Positions 37,650 through 46,800 of a stretch of DNA of 64,000 bases are shown here, piece after piece. The DNA comes from UBA12191 sp964422295 (GTDB lineage Bacteria; Planctomycetota; UBA8108; UBA1146). Numbering within the stretch: the first letter of the stretch is position 1; each line of letters opens with the position of its first letter. The position numbers and the translations under genes were made by a program. A model generated the notes under the pieces. It did no database searches. It saw only the letters and a program-made list of their open reading frames with translations, and was not told the DNA's origin. The stretch lies in contig CAYRAM010000003.1 in assembly GCA_964422295.1 (NCBI GenBank), positions 100,078 through 164,077 of the forward strand, given 5' to 3'.

Positions 37650-37988
37650 ATGCAAAAATCATGGCCGGTGTTTCTGGGTGCGATAGTGATCGAGGCGATT
37701 GCAGTGACTCTGTTGGCTTTCTGCATCATCGCCTACCTCGAAATTGGCGACTTGACAAAAACTGCCGGAGAACCCGATTTGGAGAGACTGAACTGGTTCA
37801 GCCGGTACATCTTTGATTCCGCCCTGGATTCGTTCAAGGAAGCCGGTGTCGCGAAACCCGCGGAGGTGATTTCTACTGCCATGTCATCCATCTTTGTCTT
37901 GGGTGGCTGTTCCATCTTTGTGAGCATTTGCTCCGTCATCACCATCATCGCCAACGCAAAGAATCCTCAAGAAGCGAAGGAAGTCTGA
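37650..37988 (+). CDS. Small two-helix membrane protein (tandem paralogue 1)
   Basis: 112 aa, ATG 37650 with GAAGGAG 6 nt upstream. An N-terminal helix (about residues 5-27) and a C-terminal helix (about 80-102) flank a polar region of about 50 residues with a SRYIFDSALDSFKEAG segment. It shares the N-terminal MQKSWPV / MPQSWPV start, spacing and the polar-region pattern with the next gene. No family recognised. The C-terminus is charged (NAKNPQEAKEV), probably cytoplasmic. Confidence 0.75.
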   Translation: MQKSWPVFLGAIVIEAIAVTLLAFCIIAYLEIGDLTKTAGEPDLERLNWFSRYIFDSALDSFKEAGVAKPAEVISTAMSSIFVLGGCSIFVSICSVITIIANAKNPQEAKEV

Positions 37989-38124
37989 TCATCACTGACG
38001 GATGAGGATCCCACATTCATAGTAAGAGTTGACTCCCTTAATCAGGTTTTGAAACAGGAGCGCTTGAGTTTCATAAGTGCGGGTGATTTGCACGTTGAAG
38101 AGCTTATTGAAACAAGGAGATCGA

Positions 38125-38478
38125 ATGCCTCAGTCGTGGCCGGTTTTGATCGTCGGTATTGTGCTCGGATTGATTTCATTATCACTTCTCGGCTGCCTTG
38201 TTTACGCAATCCCTGAATTAGATCAATTTGACCCTTTGGAAAAGCCGGACCCCGACAGTTCGAGTTGGGTCAGCGAAGAGATTTACTCGAATGCCAGTGA
38301 CGCTGCGCGAGAAAATAACTTGGATGAGGTTAGCGCACGGATGAGGGCGTGGGTCGAAATGAAGAAATTTATCGCCATGCTGTCGTCGGTTTCGTCCCTG
38401 ATATTGATCGGCTCGATCTACGTGATCTACTCGCAATTAAAACGAACTGACTTTGAAAATGACCCTCAGAATGGGTGA
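38125..38478 (+). CDS. Small two-helix membrane protein (tandem paralogue 2)
   Basis: 117 aa, ATG 38125 with AAGGAG 5 nt upstream; the frame upstream to 38077 is not needed. Same plan as the preceding gene: MPQSWPVLIVGIVLGL helix, polar middle with SSWVSEEIYSNASDAARENN, second helix (about 85-105), charged tail. The pair looks like a recent-to-moderate tandem duplication. The stop overlaps the start of the NamZ-family gene (ATGGGTGA), so expression is probably coupled. Function unknown. Confidence 0.75.
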   Translation: MPQSWPVLIVGIVLGLISLSLLGCLVYAIPELDQFDPLEKPDPDSSSWVSEEIYSNASDAARENNLDEVSARMRAWVEMKKFIAMLSSVSSLILIGSIYVIYSQLKRTDFENDPQNG

Positions 38479-39673
38479 GGAGATTTTCACCGGGTTGGAT
38501 CGATTTCAGATCTCCGGACTCACCTCACTCGGCAGGTTACGCCTCGGCGTTTGTTGTCATCCTGCTGCTGTGGATCAACACTTGACGGGATTGCCAAAGT
38601 TGTTGCAGGAGTCCGCTGTCCCAGTGACTCGCTGGTTTGCCCCGGAGCATGGGCTGCTCGGGCAGTTGCAGGATATGGAGGCGTGTTTCTCCGATTCACC
38701 CCAAGTGATCAGCCTATATGGCACCCATGCCGATTCCTTGCACCCACCGGCGGAGAGTGTTGCCGACCTCGATGTGCTTCTCTTTGATCTACGTGATATC
38801 GGCAGCCGTTATTACACCTTCGCTGCAACATTGCGGTATCTTCTCGAAGCGGTCGCGGGAACGGAGACTCGAGTCATCGTTCTCGATCGTCCGAACCCTA
38901 TTGGAGGTGTCCAAGTTGAGGGCGGGCTCGTGGATCCCGGTTACGAAAGCTTCGTTGGGGCTATGCCCATCGCCGTTCGACATGGCATGACGATGGGGGA
39001 GTTGGCGCTCTTTATGACCACTCATCTGAAGATCGATGCCGACTTGGAGGTGATCCCCTGCAGTGGCTGGCAGCGTCGGCATCGCCATAAAGAAACCGGT
39101 TTGCCGTGGGTGTTGCCTTCACCCAATATGCCCTCTCCTGAAACGGCTCTGATCTACCCGGGGATGTGTCTCATCGAAGGGACCACCCTTTCCGAAGGGC
39201 GGGGAACGACTCTTCCCTTTCATCTGGTGGGAGCGCCGGGCATCGATGGTCAAGATTTCGCGGATGTCGCCACCCGATTAGCATGCGAGGTGGAGTTACA
39301 GGGGGTCGCTTTCCGACCGACCACCTTTATTCCACAGATTCAAAAGCATCAGGGTGAAGATTGTCAGGGGATTCAGGTGCACGTCACCGATGCCGATCAG
39401 CTTCACTCCCTGCTCCTGGGGATGGTCGTGATCACGGCGGCAGCACTCACTGCAGGAGAGGATTTCCAGTGGCGCACTGAGGAGTACGAGTTCGTCACTG
39501 ATCCCATCGCCATCGATCTACTATGGGGAGCGGCAAGTTTCCGTGAAACTGTCGATCGGTTGCGCAATTCGACCACCGATCCCGCTTCAGCACTGCGAGA
39601 TCTGTTGAACTCCCGTGAGCCTGAGCGTCAGATGTTTATGGAACAACGGGAGTCGTGCCTGTTGTATCGCTGA
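38471..39673 (+). CDS. NamZ-family protein (DUF1343, exo-beta-N-acetylmuramidase type)
   Basis: 400 aa. Family features: RLGVCCHPAAVDQHL, FAPEHGLLGQLQD (usually EHGFRG), SLYGTHADS, LLFDLRDIGSRYYTF, VLDRPNPIGG, and PSPNMPSPETALIYPGMCLIEGT. These match DUF1343, whose characterised member NamZ removes N-acetylmuramic acid from peptidoglycan fragments. There is no signal peptide, so cytoplasmic recycling of wall sugars is the likely use. ATG 38471 overlaps the previous stop; an earlier start at 38459 is possible. Confidence 0.9.
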   Translation: MGEEIFTGLDRFQISGLTSLGRLRLGVCCHPAAVDQHLTGLPKLLQESAVPVTRWFAPEHGLLGQLQDMEACFSDSPQVISLYGTHADSLHPPAESVADLDVLLFDLRDIGSRYYTFAATLRYLLEAVAGTETRVIVLDRPNPIGGVQVEGGLVDPGYESFVGAMPIAVRHGMTMGELALFMTTHLKIDADLEVIPCSGWQRRHRHKETGLPWVLPSPNMPSPETALIYPGMCLIEGTTLSEGRGTTLPFHLVGAPGIDGQDFADVATRLACEVELQGVAFRPTTFIPQIQKHQGEDCQGIQVHVTDADQLHSLLLGMVVITAAALTAGEDFQWRTEEYEFVTDPIAIDLLWGAASFRETVDRLRNSTTDPASALRDLLNSREPERQMFMEQRESCLLYR

Positions 39674-39693
39674 TCTCGAGCGGGAAGGTTGCG

Positions 39694-40140
39694 ATGACGG
39701 ACTCTTCGAGCACCTCCACTTCAGCCCCTGCCTGGGCTCCTGCGGTCCTACGGGTGGCCGCGGTTTACAATCTATTTTGGGGGGCGCTGACGCTCCTTCT
39801 TCCCGAATGGTCTCTCGGCTGGCTGATCGATGAACAGCGGTTACTGGCCCTCGATCCGTTGACGTTGGTCTTCTGGCAATGCATCGGCATGGTAGTCGGG
39901 GTGTATGGCCTCGGTTACTGGGCCGCCGCCGCCGATCCCCTTCGACATTGGCCCATCGTTCTCGTCGGTTTTCTCGGCAAGATCTTTGGCCCCATCGGTT
40001 TCCTGCAGGGGTTGTGGCTGGAGACGGTTCCCCTGACCTTTGGCTGGACGATCCTTGCCAACGATATCCTGTGGTGGATCCCCTTCGGTCTCATCCTGTG
40101 GCACGCTCGCGCGGCAGCGGCATCACCTCATCCGCGATGA
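39694..40140 (+). CDS. Integral membrane protein, four helices, unknown
   Basis: 148 aa from ATG 39694 (GGGAAGG upstream). Four hydrophobic segments (about residues 15-38, 52-74, 82-100, 112-132) with conserved-looking LRVAAVYNLFWGAL and GVYGLGYWAAA. It begins 20 nt after the NamZ-like gene and probably shares its transcript. The last 50 bases overlap the 3' end of the convergent dnaE2 gene. I do not recognise the family. Confidence 0.75.
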   Translation: MTDSSSTSTSAPAWAPAVLRVAAVYNLFWGALTLLLPEWSLGWLIDEQRLLALDPLTLVFWQCIGMVVGVYGLGYWAAAADPLRHWPIVLVGFLGKIFGPIGFLQGLWLETVPLTFGWTILANDILWWIPFGLILWHARAAAASPHPR

Positions 40141-43100
40141 TGCTGATCACACCCATGCGCACGTCGACTCTGCCGTTGACGACGATGACTTGCGGTGCTT
40201 CCAGAAGCACCTTCCTGACCTGCGGCCACACCCGTGAAAAACAGGTGACCTCGCACATCGCTTCTTCGTCTTCGAGAGTGATGAATCCCATCGGTCCCGT
40301 CTTTGTCGGGTGCTGACGACTCGCCAGTCGAATGCCGGCGACGCATATCCTCTTCCCGCGCCAGCGGCGGAGATCGGCCATCGGCACGCAGCGTTGTTGC
40401 TGGACCTGTTGGCGAAACAGCGCCATCGGATGGGCACTGATCGCCGCTCCCAGCAGGCGTATCTCTTCACGGAGTTTTCGGGTGGGGGTGAAATCGGCGA
40501 GTTCGGGGGCGCTGTCATTGATCCCCGGAAGATCGCCACTGGCGATGTCGGTGGACTCTTTCCGCTCACGGGCATGGCGTGCCACCGTTCTCCACATCAA
40601 GCGCGGTCGCGGGATGCCGAAATCGTCGAGAGCCCCGAGGAGAATCCAGTTCTCCAACTCGGAAAGGGGCATGTGGGTTCGGCGGATCAGATCTTCTGGT
40701 GAAGAGAAGGGGCGCCCGGTGAAAACCCTGCGGATGCTCTCCCGGCGTGACCCGTGAATCAGCGTCAGCGGGATGCGGATCGAACCATCGGCTTCCATGG
40801 CGAAGTCATCTTGTGAACGATGGATGCAGGGCAGGCGCAGGGTCACACCGATTCGACGCGCCTCGGCGACGAAAGCGGAGAAGGGATACATGCCGGCGTG
40901 ATGGCGAAACAGGGCGCACATGAATTCGGCCGGGTAGTGTGCCTTGAGCCAGGCACTGCGCCAGGCGAGCAGCCCGTAGGAAGCGGCATGGGACTTGTTA
41001 AAGGAGTAGCGGGCGAAACTGAAGAGGTGCTGCCAAAGTTCTTGTGATTCCCGGATGCCGTAGCCGTTTTTGAGAGCACCGGTGACGAATTCTTCCCCCA
41101 GTTTTTCGAGGGTTTCCTCATCTTCCCTGCGCACCGCTTTGGCCAATTGGCGGCGGATGACATCCGCCTGCGCCAGTGGGATCTGCATCATGGTGGCGAT
41201 CGTCTCCATGACGTTTTCTTCGTACAGCAGCAGTCCTTGCTGATCTGCCAGCAGTGTTTCGAGGGCGGGATGGGGCGGCTCTGCGTCTTCTTCGCCGCGG
41301 GTCCTGCGGCAGTAGGCATCCTTGAGCCCTCCCGCCGATGGGCCGGGACGAATCAGCGCCACCGACTGGATGACGTCACTGGCATTTTGCGCCTGCGTCT
41401 GGATCAGCAGTGCCCGCATCGCCGGGCTCTCCAGTTGAAAGCAGCCGAGGGTACGTCCTTCCCGCACCAACTCAGCGGTTTGCGAGCACTCCTCCGGGAT
41501 ACCGTCGATATCGATCGATTCACCGCTCCCTTTTTCGATCAGGTCGCAGGTGGTGCCCAACTCGGAGATGCAGCGATTGCCGAGAAGATCGATCTTGATC
41601 AATCCGGTGTGCTCGACGGAGTACATGTCCAGTTGGGTGATGGGGATCCCGCGGGTGGCGCGTTCAAGGGCGACTATGCCGGCGATGGGGCGGTCGGCGA
41701 TGCAAATGCCGCCGGGATGGATCGATCGGTGATGGGGTCGGTCGCGCAGCCACTGCGCATCTTCGAGGAGGATCTTTTTTGCCTTCGTCGACAGCGGCAG
41801 CGAGGCGAGCACCGGATCGTCGTGCAGATAGGTGGCGATGCTTTCGTCGAGGCGATGGGGCAGTCTGCGCGACAGGCGATCGATCTCCAGTGGGGCGACG
41901 CCGTGGGCGCGGGCCGCTTCGCGCAGCGCCGAGCGCACCTGCAGAACTTGGCGGGTGCAGATCATCGCGGTCTGTGAGTTTCCGTAACGTTGATAGACGT
42001 GATCGATCAATGCTTCGCGTCCCTGCCAGCATAGATCGATGTCGATGTCGGGGAGATCACTGCGGTGCGGATGCAGAAAGCGTTCGAAGCGCAATCGATG
42101 ACGAATCGGATCGACCTGGGTGATGCCGAGGGCGTAGGCGACGATGGAGGCGGCTCCGGAACCGCGGCCGGCACTGGCGATCCCGAGGCGCCGGGCTTCT
42201 TCGATGATTTCACCGACGACGAGGAAGTAGGGTACGAAGCCCATCTCATCGATCACCTGCAATTCACGGGTCAGGCGTTCGAGCATCGATCTTTGCACTT
42301 CGCCGTGGCGTCGAAGGAGCCCTTGATGACAGCGGTTGTAGAGTTGCCCGTAGGCACTCTGCCCCGGCACCTCGTCGACAGGGGGGAAGATGGTCGCCGC
42401 TGGCCGGGCCGGATAGGGACAGGTGTTGCGAGCGAGAAATTCTGCGCCAGCGATCGCTTCGGGGAGATCGCGGTAGCGTTGGCGCCACTCGGCGACGTCA
42501 GGAATCGGCAGCAATTGTCCGGGCGAGAAGGGGATCGTTTGTTGTTTCCGGCGTTGCGTCGCCATCTGCTCGACCGTCGATGAGAAGCCCAAGGCATCGA
42601 GGAGGTGGGTTTGGTGTGCAGACAAGGCGGTCGATCCGCCAAAGCGACCACCGGCGACGAGGCGCAGTCGATGTTGGCGGGCACATTCGAGGATCAGCCG
42701 TTCGCGAGCGAGGGAGGAGCCCCAGCGATCCACTTCCAGGATCAGTCGCGGAGCGATCCCCGGGTTCAGCTGCAGAAGGTCTGCGGCGAGGATCGGGTCG
42801 CCGGTGATCAGCCAACACCTGGAGAGCTGGCACAGTAACTCGAGATCATTCTCCGGGGCGGGGAGCGAGTGCCCGCTGTGGACACGGTGCCTTTCGACGA
42901 TGGCATCGGGGCCCATTGTCCCAGCCTCGTCGTTGCCGGTGGTCGCAGGAGAGAGTCGCCAGTCGCTGACGCTTTGATGAACCTCGGCGAGACCCGTGGC
43001 ATCGATGGGCAAGATCAGCAGGGAAGTTTGGGGAGTGAGACCTGCTGAGTGGTCCTTTTCCTTTGGAGCCTCTTCCCCGCGCTGGCGGCAAGGGAGCTCT

Positions 43101-43342
43101 GCGCCGACGATGACTGCTTCCCGCCGGGTGTCGCCGCCGGCGAATCGGGCAGCGTGTCGGGCGGCTTCGACACAGGTGCCCAACTCCGCCACTTCGGTGA
43201 CGGCGAAGCTTTGCCAGCCTTGTTGCCGTGCTTGATCGATCAACTTTTCGATCGGTTGGTGACCACGTAGCAACGAGCCCCATGAGCGCAGCGAAAAGAG
43301 CAGCGGCGACGGGCCCCTTCGGGGGCGGGAGTTCGATTTCAC
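40091..43342 (-). CDS. dnaE2: Error-prone DNA polymerase III alpha (DnaE2)
   Basis: 1083 aa, the usual DnaE2 length, from GTG 43342 with GGAAAG 7 nt upstream. A degenerate PHP domain leads (FSLRSWGSLLRG in place of the metal-binding HCxSxFSFLRG). Then come the polymerase palm with the catalytic pair in DLPDIDIDL, a third aspartate in IKIDLLGN, fingers with SVALIRPGPSAGG, the helix-hairpin-helix region, and a C-terminal OB-fold with GFITLEDEEAMCEVTCF. It lacks the tau-binding tail of replicative DnaE1. DnaE2 is a translesion polymerase of the SOS response, often with ImuB. No imuA/imuB is adjacent. A LexA-type palindrome lies 50-66 bp upstream. Confidence 0.95.
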   Translation of the reverse strand: MKSNSRPRRGPSPLLFSLRSWGSLLRGHQPIEKLIDQARQQGWQSFAVTEVAELGTCVEAARHAARFAGGDTRREAVIVGAELPCRQRGEEAPKEKDHSAGLTPQTSLLILPIDATGLAEVHQSVSDWRLSPATTGNDEAGTMGPDAIVERHRVHSGHSLPAPENDLELLCQLSRCWLITGDPILAADLLQLNPGIAPRLILEVDRWGSSLARERLILECARQHRLRLVAGGRFGGSTALSAHQTHLLDALGFSSTVEQMATQRRKQQTIPFSPGQLLPIPDVAEWRQRYRDLPEAIAGAEFLARNTCPYPARPAATIFPPVDEVPGQSAYGQLYNRCHQGLLRRHGEVQRSMLERLTRELQVIDEMGFVPYFLVVGEIIEEARRLGIASAGRGSGAASIVAYALGITQVDPIRHRLRFERFLHPHRSDLPDIDIDLCWQGREALIDHVYQRYGNSQTAMICTRQVLQVRSALREAARAHGVAPLEIDRLSRRLPHRLDESIATYLHDDPVLASLPLSTKAKKILLEDAQWLRDRPHHRSIHPGGICIADRPIAGIVALERATRGIPITQLDMYSVEHTGLIKIDLLGNRCISELGTTCDLIEKGSGESIDIDGIPEECSQTAELVREGRTLGCFQLESPAMRALLIQTQAQNASDVIQSVALIRPGPSAGGLKDAYCRRTRGEEDAEPPHPALETLLADQQGLLLYEENVMETIATMMQIPLAQADVIRRQLAKAVRREDEETLEKLGEEFVTGALKNGYGIRESQELWQHLFSFARYSFNKSHAASYGLLAWRSAWLKAHYPAEFMCALFRHHAGMYPFSAFVAEARRIGVTLRLPCIHRSQDDFAMEADGSIRIPLTLIHGSRRESIRRVFTGRPFSSPEDLIRRTHMPLSELENWILLGALDDFGIPRPRLMWRTVARHARERKESTDIASGDLPGINDSAPELADFTPTRKLREEIRLLGAAISAHPMALFRQQVQQQRCVPMADLRRWRGKRICVAGIRLASRQHPTKTGPMGFITLEDEEAMCEVTCFSRVWPQVRKVLLEAPQVIVVNGRVDVRMGVISIIADEVMPLPRERATG

Positions 43343-43385
43343 GGATCTGCTTTCCAGGATCTTTTGGGGGCGGCGGCGAGAGACG

Positions 43386-43413
43386 AGGATAGCGAACATT
43401 TGTTCGCTATCAA
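43386..43413 (-). promoter_or_regulatory. dnaE2 promoter with LexA-like operator
   Basis: The perfect palindrome AGCGAACATTTGTTCGCT (43391-43408) contains GAAC-N4-GTTC, the core of the Bacillus/actinobacterial-type LexA box. On the minus strand TTGATA (43408-43413) and TATCCT (43386-43391) are 16 bp apart and bracket it exactly, so a bound repressor would block the promoter. Confidence 0.75.
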
Positions 43414-43505
43414 GGGGCGGGCAGGAACCCTTGCCAGAAGTCAAAGGGCGGTCACACTGTGGACCCCCGGAGGGGAGCACCCGAACAGGATCAGGAATCG
43501 GTGAC

Positions 43506-43715
43506 ATGGCTATGGCAGGACCATCCGAGAAAAATCCGCAGAATTGCCCGTGGAGAGGGGCCCACACCCGGGCCCTGGATGCCGGCGAGGAGGGCTACAG
43601 CGATCCGGTCACCGGATTGTGGGTGTGGACCGAGATCGCCCATCACAAGAGAGGATCCTGTTGCCAGACCGGCTGCCGCCACTGTCCCTGGCGTGAAGCG
43701 ACCTCCGCAGAATAA
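43506..43715 (+). CDS. Small Cys-rich DUF5522-type protein
   Basis: 69 aa, ATG 43506 with AGGA ten bases upstream. The core EEGYSDPVTGLWVWTEIAHH followed by RGSCCQTGCRHCPW matches the small DUF5522 family (EGYxDPxTGxxVFT...RGxCCxxxCRHCP). Four cysteines in CC-x3-C-x2-C suggest metal binding. Function unknown. It is divergent from dnaE2, about 160 bp from its start, and could share that regulatory region. It ends just before a bidirectional terminator. Confidence 0.8.
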   Translation: MAMAGPSEKNPQNCPWRGAHTRALDAGEEGYSDPVTGLWVWTEIAHHKRGSCCQTGCRHCPWREATSAE

Positions 43716-43741
43716 ATTCGGAGAGATCGATTCAGGGGAAT

Positions 43742-43780
43742 AAAAAAAGGGCCGGGAAGCAAAGCTTCCCGGCCCTTTTC
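43742..43780 (-). terminator. Bidirectional terminator between DUF5522 and protease genes
   Basis: A 15-16 bp stem AAAAGGGCCGGGAAGC / GCTTCCCGGCCCTTTT with AAA loop. The minus strand continues with a T-rich run (TTTTTTATT) for the gene stopping at 43818; the plus strand has TTTTC for the DUF5522 gene. Confidence 0.88.
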
Positions 43781-43817
43781 ACAACGCACTGCACACCTCC
43801 ATCAGGGGTCGAATCCA

Positions 43818-46800
43818 TCAGGGGCAAGAATTGTAACTCGCACAGTCAAGGGCATCGGCGGTCGGGTCAGGACCACAGGACGGACCTGTGGGTGCCGGCA
43901 TGGCAGGCCCACCAGAGAAAAGGTTGGCGAGGACGTAGACCGCATCAGCGATGTTGTTTGAACCGTCATCGTTGGCATCCGCAGAATCTGCACAGGGGAT
44001 CAATCCACCGGTGAAGAGACCTGCCAGCAGTGAAACAGCGTCAGCGATATTGACACCACCATCGTCGTTGATGTCACCGCGAACAAATCCACCGATGGCG
44101 GCTTGCAGGGTCACGGTTCCATTGACCAGATTGGCCGGATTCGCCTGGCCGTTGACCACGAAGATGTTGATCACCGGTGGAGCACCGAGGGCGTTACTCC
44201 AGTTGAGGCTCGTCGTCGCCCCGGCATTGTTGCCGATCAATCCGGCGGGCACGGTGCTGTAGTTGATGGTGCCGAGAGCGGTCTGGGACGCCAACTGCAT
44301 CGTGCTGGCCCCCGGATTGGAGAAGCTGTAGACGCAGCCACAAGTGAGACCGTCACTGTAGGTATTGATGTCCAGGAAGTCAGGGCCCGAACCGGCGTTG
44401 AGAGCGTTCAGGGCTGATCCAGCCGCAAAGCTGTCGGAGCTGAGGAGATTCGCATCGTGGGAGAGACCGAAGGAGAATCCTTGGGTCTCATTGGGGTAAC
44501 CCGCAGCCGAAGGATCTTCGTCCGCAGAGACGGTGGCGATGAAAGAACCGGTTCCCGTGGTCGGGGAGTAGGTGGCATTGACATCTTCTGCGAAGAAGGT
44601 GAAGTCATTGGAGACACAACTGGGATCGCTGCTGCAATCAGGGTCATTGCAGTCTGCGAGACCATCGCCGTCGTCGTCGGTGCCGTTGGTGCAATTTTCC
44701 ACCGGGGGCGCAGTACAGGCGGGGTCGAGGTCACAGTCCGTATCTTCACAATCGACGAGCCCATCCCCGTCGTCATCGGTTCCATTGGTACAGTTTTCGG
44801 GTACAGGGCCGGCACCGACGGTAATCGTCAATGTTCCAGTTCCACTGCTGCCCGCGCCGAAGCCACCGATACGGATGATGTAGGACTCTCCGGCGATGAC
44901 GTCTGTGATCGCTTCCGAATCGAAGCCCTGACAACCCGGAAGGGAAGATCCGTCGCCGTCACATGTGAGGAGCGTCAGCGCAGCGCAAGTTCCCGCGTAC
45001 ACCCCGATGTCGGTGTCGAAACCGGCGGGGTCGCAAGTGTTAAAGGTCGCCGAACCACTGCTGGTTGCGGTGTAGGTGAACCAGCCGTCACTGTTCATGC
45101 CGCCGAATCCGCCGCCGGTGCAACCGGTGGGGAGAGGATCGGCACTGTTGGTGAAGCCTGTGGTGTCGAATGCATTGGCTCCGTCAAAGACCGCCACGGC
45201 ACCGGTGCACTCGTCATTGGCACCTCCACCGCAGGCGGGATTGGTAAAGCAATCCGGGTCGTCACAGTCGGCGAGTCCATCACCGTCGTCATCGACACCA
45301 TTACTGCAATCTTCGACGAGGGGGCCAGCACCGGAGGTGATCGTCAAAGTTCCGGGACCGGCGAGCCCGGCAGCGAAGCCGCCGATTCGGACGATATAGG
45401 TCTCACCGGAAATCACACTCACAGAAACTTCCGAATCGAAGCCCTGACAACCCGGAAGGGAAGATCCGTCGCCGTCACAAGCGAGCAGGGACAGAGCACC
45501 GCAGGTCCCCGCGTAAACAGCGATATCGGTGTCGTAACTGCCGGCATCACAGGTGTTGAAAGTGGTCGTTCCCGTGTCGGTGGCGGTGTAACTGAACCAG
45601 CCGTCACTGGCCATTTCGCCGAAGAAGTTGGGACAACCGGTGGGATCCGGTTCAGGACTGTCGGTAAAGCCGGTGGTATCAAAGGGATTGGCACCATCGA
45701 AGACCGCCACGGCGTTGGCACATTCGTCATTGCCACCGCCACCGCCGCCACAGGCGGGGTTGGCGAAACAATCCGGATCGGCGCAATCGGCGAGGCCGTC
45801 TCCATCATCGTCGACACCGTTGGTGCAATCTTCGACCGCTGGGCCTGAGGAAGGAGTGATGGTCAGGGTTCCGGGGCCGGAGAGACCGGCAGCGAAGCCG
45901 CCGATGCGGACGATGTAGGTCTCACCGGAGATCACCGGCACGGAGACTTCTGATGCGAAGATCTGGCAGCCGGCAATGACATTGCTATCCCCGTCACAGC
46001 CGAGGAGCGCCAGCGCACCGCAGGTCCCCCCATAAACGGCGATATCGGTGTCATAACCGAAGGGATCACAGGTGTTGAAAGTGGTCGTTCCCGTGTCGGT
46101 GGCGGTGTAACTGAACCAGCCGTCACTGGCCATTTCGCCGAAGAAGTTGGGACAACCGGTGGGATCCGGTTCAGGACTGTCGGTAAAGCCGGTGGTATCA
46201 AAGGGATTGGCACCATCGAAGACCGCCACGGCGTTGGCACATTCGTCATTGCCACCGCCACCGCCGCCACAGGCGGGGTTGGCGAAACAATCGGGGTCGT
46301 CGCAATCGGCGAGGCCGTCACCGTCATCATCGACTCCATTGGAGCAATTCTCGGCAACAGGTCCACCACCGACGGTGATTGTCACTGTTCCTGGTCCGGC
46401 GTCACCGGCAGCGAAGCCGCCCACGCGAACGAGGTAGGACTCACCGGCGATGACATTGGCGACAACCTCGGAAGCGAAACCTTGGCAACCCCCTTGAGTA
46501 TTGCTGTCGCCGTCACAACCGAGAAGGGTCAGCGATGCGCATGTGCCGGAGTAAACAGCGAGGTCCGTGTCGTGACTGCCGGCATCGCAGGTGTTAAAGG
46601 TCGCCTGACCCGTTGCCGATGCGGTGTAGGAGAGCCAGGCGTCACTGGCCATTTCGCCGAAGAAGTTGGTACAACCGGTGGGAACCGGCTCGGGGCTGTT
46701 GGTGAATCCGGAGGAGTCGAAGGCGTTCGCTCCGTCGGTGGCTGCGATGGGGTCACTGCAGTCATCCCCGGGAGGGGTCGGAAGACAGGCGGGACTGCTG

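Noticed and set aside
44457..45848. 463-codon plus-strand frame opposite the protease repeats
   Set aside because: Its repeats mirror the repeated PPC-like modules on the minus strand; the minus-strand reading has signal peptide, catalytic triad and dockerin.
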